A stretch of DNA of 50,611 bases from Burkholderia guangdongensis (GTDB taxonomy: Bacteria; Pseudomonadota; Gammaproteobacteria; Burkholderiales; Burkholderiaceae). The notes under the pieces are model-generated. The model ran no database searches. It saw nothing but the letters and a program-made list of their open reading frames with translations, and had not been told where the DNA came from. The translations under genes and the position numbers were made by a program. The stretch covers positions 1 to 50,611 of the forward strand of contig NZ_JACBNX010000030.1 of assembly GCF_013403875.1 (NCBI RefSeq), read 5' to 3'. Below, piece by piece: positions 39,155-48,209 of this stretch (position 1 is its first letter; each line of letters starts with the position of its first letter).

Positions 39155-40567
39155 TCACGCGTTCATGTCCGCGCGCGCATACCCCACCGCTTCCTTGCGC
39201 CGGCCGTTGAGCACGCCGAGCGCGACGGTGACGGCCGTCAGCGCCGCGGTCGCGAGCACTTCGTCGCGGTGGTCGGGCAGCGTCAGCATGAAGCCGAGCG
39301 CGCCGACGATGAACGCGATCACGGCCCAGGTGAGCCACGGGTAGAGCCACATCCGGAACTCGAGCGCCGTGCCGCTGTTGCGCAGCCGGCGGCGCAGCAG
39401 CAACTGCGACACCGCGATCACGAGATAGACGAGCAGCGCGACCGCGCCCGAGCTCGCGAGCAGGAACGTGAACACCTTCTCCGGCGCGAAGTAGTTGACG
39501 ATCGTCGTCAGGAACGCGATCGCGGTGCTGGCGAGCACCGCGGCGCGCGGCACCTGCCCGGACGCGGTCGTGCGGCACAGTGTCGCGGGCGCGTCGCCGC
39601 GCTTCGCGAGCGAGAACACCATCCGCGACGACGTGTAGATCGCCGAGTTCAGGCAGCTCGCGACCGACGTCAGCACGACGAGGTCGACGATCAGCTTCGC
39701 ATACGGTATGTCGAGCAGCTCGAGCGTGCGCTGATACGAGCCGACCTGCGCGAGCTGCGGATCGTTCCACGGCACGACCGAGATCACGAGGAAGATCGAC
39801 ACGATGTAGAACAGGCCGATCCGCCAGATCACCGAGTTCGTCGCGCGCGTGATCTGGCGCGCCGGGTTCCGCGATTCGGCCGCCGCGATCGTGACGATCT
39901 CGGTGCCCATGAAGCTGAACATCGTCGTCAGCAGCGCGCCGAGCACCGCGCCATAGCCGTTCGGCGCGAATCCGCCGTGCGCGGCCATCAGCGTGCCGAG
40001 GCCGCTCACGTGCCGGTGCGGCAGCGCGCCCGTCATCGCGAACGCGCCGACCGCGATGAACGCGATGATCGCGACCACCTTGACGAGCGCGAACCAGAAC
40101 TCGAACTCGCCGTAGCGCGCGACGCTGAACAGGTTCGTGACGGTCAACAGCGACGTGACCGCGAGCGCGAACACCCAGGTGTCGACTGCGGGGAACCACG
40201 CGTGCAGGATCGCGGCGGCCGCGATCGCCTCGAGCGGGATCGCGAGCACCCAGAACCACCAGTAGAGCCAGCCGATCGTGAAGCCGGCCCACTTGCCGAT
40301 CGCGCGGTCCGCGTAGGTCGAGAACGAGCCGGTGTCCGGCGACGCGACGGCCATCTCGCCGAGCATCCGCATCACGAGCACGACGAGCGTGCCGGCCGCG
40401 AAATACGCGAGCAGTGCGGCGGGGCCGGCCGCCGCGATCGCGTGGCCGGAGCCGACGAAGAGCCCCGCGCCGATTACGCCGGCAATCGACAACATCGTGA
40501 CATGGCGCTGCTGCAGGCCGGGGGCGAGCGTGGTCTTGCCGGGGCCGCTCGGGTGGGTGTGCGACAT
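39155..40567 (-). CDS. Amino acid permease, APC superfamily (GabP-like)
   Basis: A 470-residue inner-membrane transporter with 12 helices of the amino-acid transporter (AAT) family. The signature region RHVTMLSIAGVIGAGLFVGSGHAIAAAGPAALLAY (about 21-55) and EMAVASPDTGSFSTYADRAIG are present, as is FSFMGTEIVTIAAAESRNPARQI. It most resembles GABA/aromatic permeases; substrate is not certain. The frame opens at 40708, but AGGAGA precedes the ATG at 40567. It is divergent from a LysR regulator, which probably controls it. Confidence 0.88.
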   Translation of the reverse strand: MSHTHPSGPGKTTLAPGLQQRHVTMLSIAGVIGAGLFVGSGHAIAAAGPAALLAYFAAGTLVVLVMRMLGEMAVASPDTGSFSTYADRAIGKWAGFTIGWLYWWFWVLAIPLEAIAAAAILHAWFPAVDTWVFALAVTSLLTVTNLFSVARYGEFEFWFALVKVVAIIAFIAVGAFAMTGALPHRHVSGLGTLMAAHGGFAPNGYGAVLGALLTTMFSFMGTEIVTIAAAESRNPARQITRATNSVIWRIGLFYIVSIFLVISVVPWNDPQLAQVGSYQRTLELLDIPYAKLIVDLVVLTSVASCLNSAIYTSSRMVFSLAKRGDAPATLCRTTASGQVPRAAVLASTAIAFLTTIVNYFAPEKVFTFLLASSGAVALLVYLVIAVSQLLLRRRLRNSGTALEFRMWLYPWLTWAVIAFIVGALGFMLTLPDHRDEVLATAALTAVTVALGVLNGRRKEAVGYARADMNA

Positions 40568-40753
40568 AGGGAAACGTCTCCTGAAATGCGGTTCGGTCGC
40601 TGTCTGTCGCAGCGTGGATTCGGACAGGTCTGCCTCGTCGACACGATGCCACGCGCCGCCGGCACGAAAAATTCGATTTTGCGAAACATTAGATAAGTGC
40701 GCGCTCAACCAAATGCGCGGAACCTTCGTGGCAGAATCGTTGCCGATTCAAGT

Positions 40754-41698
40754 ATGCACGCACGCTCACTCACGATGATGAAGAAGGCCTCTGTCTCGCA
40801 AGTCACCGATTTCGACCTCAGATTGCTGCGGATTTTCAAGACGGTCGCGGAATACGGCAGCTTCGCCGCTGCGGAAAGCGCGCTCGGGATCACGCGCTCG
40901 GCGATCAGCCTGCACATGAGCGATCTCGAGAAGCGTCTCGGGATGCGGCTCTGCCAGCGCGGCCGCGCGGGCTTCTCGCTGACCGACGGCGGCCGCGAGG
41001 TGCTGCGCGCGAGCGCCACCGTGCTCGCCGCGATCGAGAATTTCCGGCGCGAGATCAACCAGTTCCACCGGACGCTGCGCGGCGACCTGAACGTCGGGAT
41101 CATGAACAGCCTCGTCACGCAGCCGCGGATGCTGATCACGTCCGCGCTGCGGATGCTGCGCAGGAAGAGCGGCGACGTGAAGGTCAACATCAGCATGATC
41201 ACGCCGGGCGAGATCGAGCGCGGGTTGCTCGACGGGCGGCTGCACGTCGGCGTGCTGCCGATGATCACGACGCTGTCGGGGCTCGCGTATCTGGCGCTGT
41301 ACGACGAGCGCTCGCTGCTGTACTGCTGCGACGGGCATCCGCTGTTCGAGCGGCACGACCGCGCGTCGCCGGAGGAGATTCACGCCGCCGCGGCCGTCGC
41401 GCCGAACTACCGGATGACCGCGCAGGCGATCGATCTGCACGCGAAGCTCAATTGCGCGGCGAGCGCGTCCGATCGCGAAGGGCTCGCGCTGCTGATCATG
41501 ACCGGCGAATATATCGGATTCCTGCCCGATCACTTCGCGGCGGACTGGGTGGCGAAGGGCAGGCTGCGTGCGATTCGTCCGGATCTGTTCAGCCATGACG
41601 CGACGCTCGCGCTCGCGACGCGCAAGGGGCGCCAGCAGAACCTGATCGTCGATCACTTCCTCGATTGTCTGGCGGCCGCGAAGAAGAAGCGGCAGTGA
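40754..41698 (+). CDS. LysR-family regulator next to permease
   Basis: A 314-residue LysR-type regulator. The winged helix-turn-helix (FDLRLLRIFKTVAEYGSFAAAESALGITRSAISLHMSDLEKRLG) is at about residues 18-61; the effector domain begins near RGDLNVGIMNSLVT. I used the ATG at 40754; ATGs at 40775 and 40778 (MMKKASVSQV) are equally possible since none has a good ribosome site. It faces the permease gene across 186 bp, the usual arrangement for autoregulation and control of the neighbour. Confidence 0.88.
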   Translation: MHARSLTMMKKASVSQVTDFDLRLLRIFKTVAEYGSFAAAESALGITRSAISLHMSDLEKRLGMRLCQRGRAGFSLTDGGREVLRASATVLAAIENFRREINQFHRTLRGDLNVGIMNSLVTQPRMLITSALRMLRRKSGDVKVNISMITPGEIERGLLDGRLHVGVLPMITTLSGLAYLALYDERSLLYCCDGHPLFERHDRASPEEIHAAAAVAPNYRMTAQAIDLHAKLNCAASASDREGLALLIMTGEYIGFLPDHFAADWVAKGRLRAIRPDLFSHDATLALATRKGRQQNLIVDHFLDCLAAAKKKRQ

Positions 41699-41776
41699 GA
41701 GGCGGGGCTGAGAAGCGGGACTAAGAAGCGGGTTGAGAAGCGGCACCGAGAATCCGCACCGGGAAGCGGAAAGGCG

Positions 41777-42643
41777 CTAGTGCGTCGCGTCGCCGCCCGC
41801 CACGTGGCCGAGCGCCGGCGTGCCGTGCCCCCACGCGATCAGCTCGCGCTTCGTGCGCACGCCGAGCTTCGCGAACGCGCGCTTCACGTACGACTCGGCC
41901 GACGCGAGCCGCACTTCGAGAATCTCGGCGGTCTCGGGCAGCGTCTTGCCGGCGATCAGATGCTTGCAGGTCTCGTATTCGCGCTTCGACAGCCGGATCC
42001 CCTCGGCCGCGACGCGCGCGTCGAACATCGACAGCGGCGCGGTGTCGGTCGGCAGATGCGCGATGCGCTTCGCGGCGGTCGTCGACGCATGCAGCTCGAG
42101 CAGCGGAAACAGGAAATCGCTGACCGCGCGAAAGCGCGTCATCTCGGCGAGCGAGAACGGCGGCTGGCGCCGCGCGCGCTCGAGCGCGATCGAATGCTGC
42201 GCGTAGCGGGTGCCGCGCGCGAGCACGCATTCGTGGCCGATCCGCACGTCGTCGAACAACCGCTGGCGGAATTCGCCGGGCGGCAGCGCGCTGATGTCGC
42301 GCACGACGAGCAGCGTGCCCGTCTTGCCGCGCAGGTCCGCGAACAGCGGGTCGGCGTCCTGGAAGCGCTCGTAGTAGAGCGTCATCACGTCGGAGACTTC
42401 GGCGTTCTCCATCCCGATCCCGCTGCTGCCGATCCATTCGCAGCGATAGCCACTCGGCATCGACACGTCGACGCGCGAGCGCTCGACGTGCGCGACGTCG
42501 AGCGGCACCACCTCGTTCAGCAGCACGGTCAGCCGATGCACGAAGTCGGGCGTGCCGACGGCCTCGATCACGTCGCCGAGCACCTTGAACGACACGTTGA
42601 AATGTTCGTTATTGCGATTGAAGGGGTCTACGTTGAGCAGCAT
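41777..42643 (-). CDS. LuxR-type regulator without an acyl-homoserine-lactone partner
   Basis: A 288-residue regulator with a LuxR/GerE helix-turn-helix at about 217-275 (LSKREYETCKHLIAGKTLPETAEILEVRLASAESYVKRAFAKLGV). The N-terminal 200 residues look like a GAF-type sensor domain (VLLNEVVPLDVAHVER, LLVVRDISALPPGEF, FLFPLLELHA) rather than an autoinducer-binding domain. No luxI-type synthase is in the window. The frame continues upstream to 42784, but the ATG at 42643 (MLLNVDPFNRNNEHFN) is the first likely start. It is divergent from an AraC regulator gene with 233 bases between. Confidence 0.82.
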   Translation of the reverse strand: MLLNVDPFNRNNEHFNVSFKVLGDVIEAVGTPDFVHRLTVLLNEVVPLDVAHVERSRVDVSMPSGYRCEWIGSSGIGMENAEVSDVMTLYYERFQDADPLFADLRGKTGTLLVVRDISALPPGEFRQRLFDDVRIGHECVLARGTRYAQHSIALERARRQPPFSLAEMTRFRAVSDFLFPLLELHASTTAAKRIAHLPTDTAPLSMFDARVAAEGIRLSKREYETCKHLIAGKTLPETAEILEVRLASAESYVKRAFAKLGVRTKRELIAWGHGTPALGHVAGGDATH

Positions 42644-42876
42644 GTCCGTGCCCCGTATGGGAAATCTGACCGATTTTACCGTTGTCGGGCCGGGTGCGTC
42701 TGCGCGGGCAAATCCGGGCATGCGAATGCTTTCGATTTGAAAGGATTTTTCGTCATCCGGTGCTCCGAATCCGATGCGGCACATCCGATGCCGCGATGCG
42801 CTTGGGGAGCCGGCTCAATGACCGCCGCGCCGTTGTGCGACAATGCACGCGCCGCCAGCCTGAGCGAAAGCCCGCC

Positions 42877-43911
42877 GTGGAACTATTTTCGTCGACCGTT
42901 CCGATCTCGATCCTCAACGGATTCCTGTCCGGCGCGAACCGGTCGGCCGTCGCGCGGCTCGCCGAGCGTTCCGGGATTCCGTACGAGCTGCTGCAGACGC
43001 CCGGCGCGCGCGTCACGCAGGAGCAGTTCTCGACGCTGTACCGGCTGCTCGCGACCGAGCTCGACGACGAGATGCCCGGCATCTTCAGCCGCCCGCTGCG
43101 CCGCGGCACGCTGAAGTTCCTGTGCCTGAGCCTGCTCGACGCGCCGCGCCTCGAAGTCGCGCTGCATCGCTTCGGCCAGTTCTTCCACCTGATCATCGAC
43201 GACCTCGAGACCGTGTCGCGCCGCGACGGCGCGCACGCGTGCGTCGAGCTCGTCGCGGCGCCGGCCGGGCCGGGCGTCAGCATGCTCGGCTGCGAGCTGA
43301 TGCTGAAGCTCGTGCACGGCGTCGCGTCGTGGCTGATCCGGCAGAAGATCCCGCTCGCGGGCGTCGACTTCGCGTTTGCCCGGCCCGCGCAGGCGGCCGA
43401 CCATCTGTATCTGTTCCCCGGCCCGGTGCGCTTCGACTGCGACGCGACGCGCATCGCGTTCGACGCCGGCTATCTCGACCAGCCGATCCGGCAGCGCAAG
43501 GCCGATCTCGATGCGTTCCTGCAGCGTGCGCCGGAGGACTGGATCTTCGTGTCGTTTGCGGAGCGGCTCGTCTGCCATCGCGTGCGGCAGATCATCGCCG
43601 ATCGGTTGCCGGCGACGCCGAACATCGACGACGTCGCGCCCGGGCTGAACATGTCGGTCCGCACGCTGAGCCGCCGGCTCGAGGCCGAGGGCACGACGTT
43701 CCAGGCGATCAAGGACGAGGTTCGGCGCGACATCGCGATCCAGCGGCTCACGCGCTCGACCGATGCGATCGCGTCGATCGCGTACGACGTCGGCTTCGAC
43801 AATCCGACCGCGTTCCATCGCGCGTTCCGCCACTGGACCGGCAGCACCCCGGCCGCGTACCGGCACGGCGGCACGCCCGTGCACGCGGCGGACGGCGTGC
43901 GGGCGGGCTGA
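42877..43911 (+). CDS. AraC-family regulator (arabinose-binding-domain type)
   Basis: A 344-residue regulator with a GTG start. The N-terminal domain (about 15-195) is of the OruR/MmsR-like arabinose-binding-domain type: IPISILNGFLSGANRSA, LRRGTLKFLCLSLLDAPRLEVALHRF, VDFAFARPAQAADHLYLFPGPVRFDCD. The C-terminal AraC helix-turn-helix pair runs from about 235 to 335, with NMSVRTLSRRLEAEGTTFQ and the closing IASIAYDVGFDNPTAFHRAFRHWTGSTPAAYR. GAAAG lies 8 bases before the GTG. Relatives control amino-acid or fatty-acid catabolism. Confidence 0.89.
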   Translation: MELFSSTVPISILNGFLSGANRSAVARLAERSGIPYELLQTPGARVTQEQFSTLYRLLATELDDEMPGIFSRPLRRGTLKFLCLSLLDAPRLEVALHRFGQFFHLIIDDLETVSRRDGAHACVELVAAPAGPGVSMLGCELMLKLVHGVASWLIRQKIPLAGVDFAFARPAQAADHLYLFPGPVRFDCDATRIAFDAGYLDQPIRQRKADLDAFLQRAPEDWIFVSFAERLVCHRVRQIIADRLPATPNIDDVAPGLNMSVRTLSRRLEAEGTTFQAIKDEVRRDIAIQRLTRSTDAIASIAYDVGFDNPTAFHRAFRHWTGSTPAAYRHGGTPVHAADGVRAG

Positions 43912-43959
43912 CGCGGCCCGGGCTGGCCGGCCCGACGCCCGCCGGGCAACGCGGCCCGG

Positions 43960-44034
43960 GCCAAAGTGTCCCGGGCCAATGCGTCCCAGGCCAATGCGTC
44001 CTAGGCCAATGCGTCCTAGGTCAAAGAGTCCCGA
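43960..44034. repeat. 15-bp tandem repeat, five units
   Basis: Consensus GCCAATGCGTCCTAG: units start at 43960, 43975, 43990, 44005 and 44020; the third and fourth are identical. It lies between the convergent AraC and symporter genes, 15 bases from the symporter stop. Confidence 0.9.
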
Positions 44035-44049
44035 ACTGGCCGGCGCGGA

Positions 44050-45528
44050 TCACATCGTGCGGTGCGCGGACGACTGCCCGGCCGCGCGCGGCTGCGTGAG
44101 CACGCTGACCGCGAGCATCACCGCGACGTTCAGCAGCAGTGCGACGAGCCCGATGTTCAGATCCTTGACCCAGTCGGGCAGCGTCGGGAACCACTGGCCG
44201 ATGCTCGCATGCGTGAGCGTCGTGATCGCGACCACGACCACGCCGACGACGATCCCGGCGAACGCGCCCGGCATCGTGACCCAGCGGCGCGTCATCAGGC
44301 TCGCGACCATCGCGGGGAACAGCTGCGTGACGAAGCTGTAGCCCATCAGCAGCAGCGCGACGAGCGTCTCGCCGCCGTGCAGCGTGAAACCGACCGCGAC
44401 GAGCGCGATCACCGGCACGAGCATGCGCGCGAGCCTGGCGACGCGCGCGTTGGTCGCCTGGCGGTCGAACGCGCCGCGATAGATGTCGTTCGCGATCAGC
44501 GTGGCCGCGGAATTGAGCAGCATCGAGCCCGGCACGAGCGCGGTCAGCACGCCCGCCGCGCCGATCAGGCCGACGACCCACGGATCGAAGCTCAGCAGCG
44601 ACAGGCGGAACAGCGACAGGTCGATGTCGCCGCCTTTCAGCCCGGGCACCTTCAGCACCGCGGCGAAGCCGATGAAGAACACGAACAGCTGGATCAGCTG
44701 GTAGAGCGGCAGGATCGCCGCGTTGCGGCGGAAGATGCGCTCGTCGCGCGCGGTGAACACCGAGCCGAACGTATGCGGCCACATGAAGAAGCCGAGCGCG
44801 GTGAGCAGCACCGTCGACTGGAACCACGACACGCTCGAGCCCTTCGCGGGGAACGCGAGGAAGCCCGGCTTCGCCGCGTCGATCGTCCGGAACATGTCGC
44901 CGATCCCGCCGTAATGGTGGATCGGCAGATAGAGCCCGAGAAACACGACGATCCCGAGGATCATCATGTCCTTGATCACCGAGTTCCACGCGGAGCCGCG
45001 CACGCCGGAGACCGTCACGTACAGCGTGACGACGATCGCGCCGATCCAGATCGCGATTTCGGGCGAGATCGCGCCGTAGGACGCGGTCCGCACGATGATG
45101 CCGAGCCCCTTGAACTGCAGCACGAGATACGGGACGAGCGCGATCACGTCGACGATCGCGACGAGCAGCCCGAGCGACGGGCTCGCGTACTTGCTCGCGA
45201 GGAAGTGCGGTTGCGACAGCAGCCGGTTCGCTTTCGCGTAGCGCCAGACGGGCGGCAGCAGCCAGTAGGAGATCACGTACGCGAGCGTCGCGTACGGCAG
45301 GATGTAGTAGACGGGCGCGCCCTTGCCGTACGCGTAGCCGCTGCCGCCGAGAAACGTGAACGTCGTGTAGATCTCGCCGGCCATCAGCAGGAACACGAAC
45401 GCGGTGCCGAAACTGCGTCCGCCGACTGCCCATTGTTCGAGATCCATGTCGTGCCCGTGCCGGGCGCGCATGCCGAGACCGAGGGCCAGCAGCGTGAAGG
45501 CGGCGATGATGACGAGTGCGCTGCTCAT
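44050..45528 (-). CDS. Na+/solute symporter, SSS family
   Basis: A 492-residue membrane transporter of the solute:sodium symporter family with about 13 helices. Family marks are EQWAVGGRSFGTAFVFLLMAGEIYTTFTFLGGSG near residue 31, LYVTVSGVRGSAWNSVIKDMM in the middle, and GVLTALVPGSMLLNSAATLIANDIYR near 325. It overlaps the upstream DUF3311 gene by 4 bases, a pairing often seen with monocarboxylate or pantothenate-type symporters; the substrate is unknown. Confidence 0.9.
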   Translation of the reverse strand: MSSALVIIAAFTLLALGLGMRARHGHDMDLEQWAVGGRSFGTAFVFLLMAGEIYTTFTFLGGSGYAYGKGAPVYYILPYATLAYVISYWLLPPVWRYAKANRLLSQPHFLASKYASPSLGLLVAIVDVIALVPYLVLQFKGLGIIVRTASYGAISPEIAIWIGAIVVTLYVTVSGVRGSAWNSVIKDMMILGIVVFLGLYLPIHHYGGIGDMFRTIDAAKPGFLAFPAKGSSVSWFQSTVLLTALGFFMWPHTFGSVFTARDERIFRRNAAILPLYQLIQLFVFFIGFAAVLKVPGLKGGDIDLSLFRLSLLSFDPWVVGLIGAAGVLTALVPGSMLLNSAATLIANDIYRGAFDRQATNARVARLARMLVPVIALVAVGFTLHGGETLVALLLMGYSFVTQLFPAMVASLMTRRWVTMPGAFAGIVVGVVVVAITTLTHASIGQWFPTLPDWVKDLNIGLVALLLNVAVMLAVSVLTQPRAAGQSSAHRTM

Positions 45529-45740
45529 CGGCGTGCCTCCTCACTGTCGGCGGCCGGCGCGCGATTCGCGGGATCGAGCCGGTAGACGACGGTCATGATG
45601 ACGGAGGACAGGATCACCCAGGCGACGATCCAGGCGAGCACGAACGGCATGCCGAACACGAGCGGCTCGACGCGGTTGACGAACGGAACGCCGGCGAGGA
45701 TGCCGATGAACGGCAGCGCGGCGAGGATGCGGACGAACAT
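45525..45740 (-). CDS. DUF3311 small membrane protein
   Basis: A 71-residue protein with two membrane helices (about residues 3-22 and 33-54) of the DUF3311 family. These genes accompany SSS symporters and probably encode a small subunit or assembly factor. GAGGAGAG precedes the ATG. The stop overlaps the symporter start (4 bases), so translation should be coupled. The last 15 residues are charged and cytosolic. Confidence 0.9.
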   Translation of the reverse strand: MFVRILAALPFIGILAGVPFVNRVEPLVFGMPFVLAWIVAWVILSSVIMTVVYRLDPANRAPAADSEEARR

Positions 45741-45865
45741 GGCAGCGACTCTCCTCGAAAATACGGGCGGGATCGATGACGGCCTTGCGCCATGATTCTG
45801 TGCCTCGCCGGCGCGCGCTGCAAAGTTTTCAAAAATAAGGTGGGGAAGAGGCCGGGCGCCGGATC

Positions 45866-46789
45866 CTAGACGGATAGTCGGCTCAGCAGATGGCTCGCAT
45901 CCTCTCTGCCCAACCGATAGGCAGCGTCCACCGTCGCCCTTGCGGTGCAGTCCCAGGTGGAAACCGGAATGGGTCGACTGGGTTGCCAGTATGTACGATC
46001 GCGGAATTGGAAAAGCTGCGGCCGGGATGGGTAATGACGCGTGAGCATGACCAGGGTGCTTTGTCGCTGTATCAGTGTCTGCTCGGGTATTGGGGCGTTG
46101 TCGGTATATCCGCCGTCAAACGCATATCTTCCGTGCAGCTTGACGGCCGCCATGATCGGAGGTGGCGCCGCCGCCGCCAACAGCACGCGATGCGCATCGA
46201 CGACATCGCTGCAGCATGAGATGTCGATGAACTCCTGGCGCAGGCCGAGATAGGCTGGCAACCGTGGATGGATGTTGTGCCAGACTTTCTTGTCCGCGAG
46301 GTAGGCGAGCGTGCCGAGCGCCACGCTTAAGCCAAGGCCGAGAAAATGCGCGGGGCGCGTCACGGCCACGAGGAGTGACGACCCGGAGGCGCGCAACGCG
46401 CCGAAGGTCGCATCGTTGACGAATGTATCAAGCCAGGCTGGATAGACCGTCTGATGCGCGAACTCGACGCGGCCGCGCAGCAGCCGTTTCCAACGAAAGA
46501 CCCGGTCGGTTTGGCCATACAGCGCTTTGCAGGCCTCGAGCGCCGTTTCTGGCCCCGTCGTCAGGCAGGCCGCCGCAATCGCTGCACCGGCGCTCGTCCC
46601 AATCCATTGCTTCGGCGCCCAGCCTTCCTCGATGAGGCGGCTGATAGCGCCAGCCTGCCACCAGCAGCGATTGCCGCCGCCGGCCAACGCCAGGGTCGAC
46701 TGTTCGCCCCAGGATCGCGCCGACAGGAACGGCGCAGGGGCCGCCCGAGCACTCATTGCGCTACATGCGCATCTCCCGGTGGCTGGCAT
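45866..46789 (-). CDS. Patatin-like phospholipase
   Basis: A protein of about 307 residues with the patatin fold: oxyanion loop LALAGGGNRCWWQAGA (about 33-48), nucleophile GTSAG (Ser66) and catalytic Asp in DGGYTDNAP near residue 218. A hydrophobic segment around FLGLGLSVALGTLAYLAD (about 147-164) may insert into membrane. There is no signal peptide. The start is uncertain: ATGs at 46789 and 46798 and a TTG at 46819 are in frame; I chose 46789 because a GGGGGG run lies 9 bases before it. GC drops sharply upstream of the gene. Confidence 0.82.
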   Translation of the reverse strand: MPATGRCACSAMSARAAPAPFLSARSWGEQSTLALAGGGNRCWWQAGAISRLIEEGWAPKQWIGTSAGAAIAAACLTTGPETALEACKALYGQTDRVFRWKRLLRGRVEFAHQTVYPAWLDTFVNDATFGALRASGSSLLVAVTRPAHFLGLGLSVALGTLAYLADKKVWHNIHPRLPAYLGLRQEFIDISCCSDVVDAHRVLLAAAAPPPIMAAVKLHGRYAFDGGYTDNAPIPEQTLIQRQSTLVMLTRHYPSRPQLFQFRDRTYWQPSRPIPVSTWDCTARATVDAAYRLGREDASHLLSRLSV

Positions 46790-46819
46790 TTTTGACATCC
46801 CCCCATGTGCTAATGGCAA

Positions 46820-47100
46820 CGAGAAGTGACATCAAGCCAAATGATGTATTTCGAATTGCCGACGGATTTTGTGGGGGGCAAATTTGCTTTTTGATGGCAT
46901 GCTTCGATTTAATACAATGCATCGTCATGCCGTCAGGACCGCTAACCTTAGCCAAATAATTCGATCTGATCAAATGAACGTTGATCGCGATTGATTTGGA
47001 TCAGGGTGTGCAAAAATCATCAAATAATGATGGTTGAATTTCACATCGTCCGGCACCGTGCGGCCCTGTTTCGCGTCGGCGCTGCGCGCGCGTGAGGAGC
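46820..47100. other. Lower-GC gap between patatin gene and TnpB element
   Basis: Some 280 bases with noticeably more A and T than the surroundings. TTGAT occurs at 46981 and 46991 and several ATCAA/TTGAT pairs form weak dyads. Two short frames on opposite strands are not convincing genes. It probably holds the patatin promoter and the left flank of the TnpB element. Confidence 0.5.
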
Positions 47101-47139
47101 GCCGTCGATAGACGGCATTCCGACATTAGAATGACCGCC

Positions 47140-48192
47140 ATGATCCTTGTCTATCGCTACCGGGTGAAGTCGCTCAACGGCTTGCTGAACCAGCAAAGCC
47201 GGGCGGTGAACTACGTCTGGAATTTCTGCAACGACACGCAGAAGCACGCGCTCAGGTGGAGCAAGAAGTGGCCGACGGGTTTCGACCTGAACGTGCTGAC
47301 CACCGGCAGCAGCAAGGCACTCGGTATCCACTCCGGCACGGTCAACGCAACGTGCGAGCAATACGCGAAATCGCGCAGCCAGCACCGGCGCCCTTATCTG
47401 CGCTATCGCGGCAGGAAATCGCTTGGCTGGGTGCCGCTGAAGGGCCGCGATCTGAAACGCGAGGGCGAAGCGTTCCGCTTCGCCGGCCACACCTTTCGCG
47501 TGTTCAGCAGCCGGCCGCTTCCCGACGGCAAAATCAAGGACGGCACCAATTTCGCGCGGGATGCGCGCGGCCACTGGTTCCTGAACATCGTGATCGAGAT
47601 GCCCGATGTTCAGGCGCGCCCGATCCGCTCGGGTGTCGGTATCGACCTCGGCCTGAAAGACTTCGCCACACTTTCGACCGGCGAGAAATTGCCCAACGAC
47701 CGGTTCGGCCAACGCGCGGCCGAGAAGCTGGCAAAAGCGCAACGGGCGCGAAAGCACAAACGGCACATCGCGAAGCTGCATGCCGGGGTGGCGAATGCCC
47801 GCGCCGATTTCCAGCACAAGCTCGCGCTCGAACTGGTGCGGCGCTTCGATTACATCGCGGTCGGCAATGTGTCGGCATCGAAACTGGCCAGGACCAGGCT
47901 GGCGAAAAGCGTCTACGACGCATCCTGGTCGTCCTTCCGCAACAAGCTCCGCTACAAAGCGATGGCGCACGGAGCCACGTTCGAGGAAGTGGACGAAAGC
48001 GGTTCTACCCAGTCCTGTTCGGCGTGCGGGTCGAAAGACAGCACGACGCGGCCGAAAGGTATCGCGGGACTGCGAATAAGAGAGTGGGCTTGCAGTCGAT
48101 GTGGTGTCGTGCATGATCGTGATACCAACGCTGCGTTGAACATTCTCCGATGCGGACGTGCATCGCCAGTTGTGGGAATCCCCCGTCTTTAG
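47140..48192 (+). CDS. tnpB: TnpB family RNA-guided nuclease, RuvC-II position altered
   Basis: A 350-residue TnpB of the OrfB_IS605 family. The N-terminal part (MILVYRYRVKSLNGLLNQQSRAVNYVWN) and the wedge region are typical. RuvC-I is GVGIDLGLKDFATLS with Asp169. The RuvC-II site, normally V-E-D-L-N, reads IAVGNVSASKLA, so Gly242 stands for the catalytic Glu. A Cys-x2-Cys pair at CSAC and CSRC forms a zinc ribbon (293-321), and RuvC-III HDRDTNAALNIL keeps its Asp. Glu282, Glu283 or Glu286 in FEEVDES could substitute. Starts at 47131 and 47140 are possible. The TAG stop lies in the right-end hairpin loop. Confidence 0.85.
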   Translation: MILVYRYRVKSLNGLLNQQSRAVNYVWNFCNDTQKHALRWSKKWPTGFDLNVLTTGSSKALGIHSGTVNATCEQYAKSRSQHRRPYLRYRGRKSLGWVPLKGRDLKREGEAFRFAGHTFRVFSSRPLPDGKIKDGTNFARDARGHWFLNIVIEMPDVQARPIRSGVGIDLGLKDFATLSTGEKLPNDRFGQRAAEKLAKAQRARKHKRHIAKLHAGVANARADFQHKLALELVRRFDYIAVGNVSASKLARTRLAKSVYDASWSSFRNKLRYKAMAHGATFEEVDESGSTQSCSACGSKDSTTRPKGIAGLRIREWACSRCGVVHDRDTNAALNILRCGRASPVVGIPRL

Positions 48193-48209
48193 GCGGGGGA
48201 GGGCGTCAA
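48180..48209 (+). ncRNA. Right-end hairpin and presumed 3' end of the guide (omega/re) RNA
   Basis: CCCCCGTC-TTTA-GGCGGGGG followed by AGGGCGTCAA. In IS605-family elements this hairpin is the last part of the RNA scaffold that TnpB binds, and the bases after GTCAA (from 48210) serve as guide. The upstream extent of the RNA, which overlaps the tnpB coding end, cannot be fixed by eye. Confidence 0.55.

Larger units (their letters stand above)
47101..48209 (+). mobile_element. IS1341-type (IS605 family) element carrying only tnpB
   Basis: The body is the tnpB gene. The right end is GAATCCCCCGTCTTTAGGCGGGGGAGGGCGTCAA in form, a hairpin (48180-48187 with 48192-48199, loop TTTA) followed by GTCAA at 48205-48209, the layout of IS605-family right ends. 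The left end is less clear; GCCGTC-GATA-GACGGC (47101-47116) is a hairpin just before the gene. There are no terminal inverted repeats or target duplications, as expected. No tnpA is present, so it cannot transpose alone. Confidence 0.78.

Noticed and set aside
46756..46973. Small frames on both strands in the low-GC gap
   Set aside because: Each overlaps the other and the patatin start region; no ribosome site, no family pattern, codon use not coding-like.
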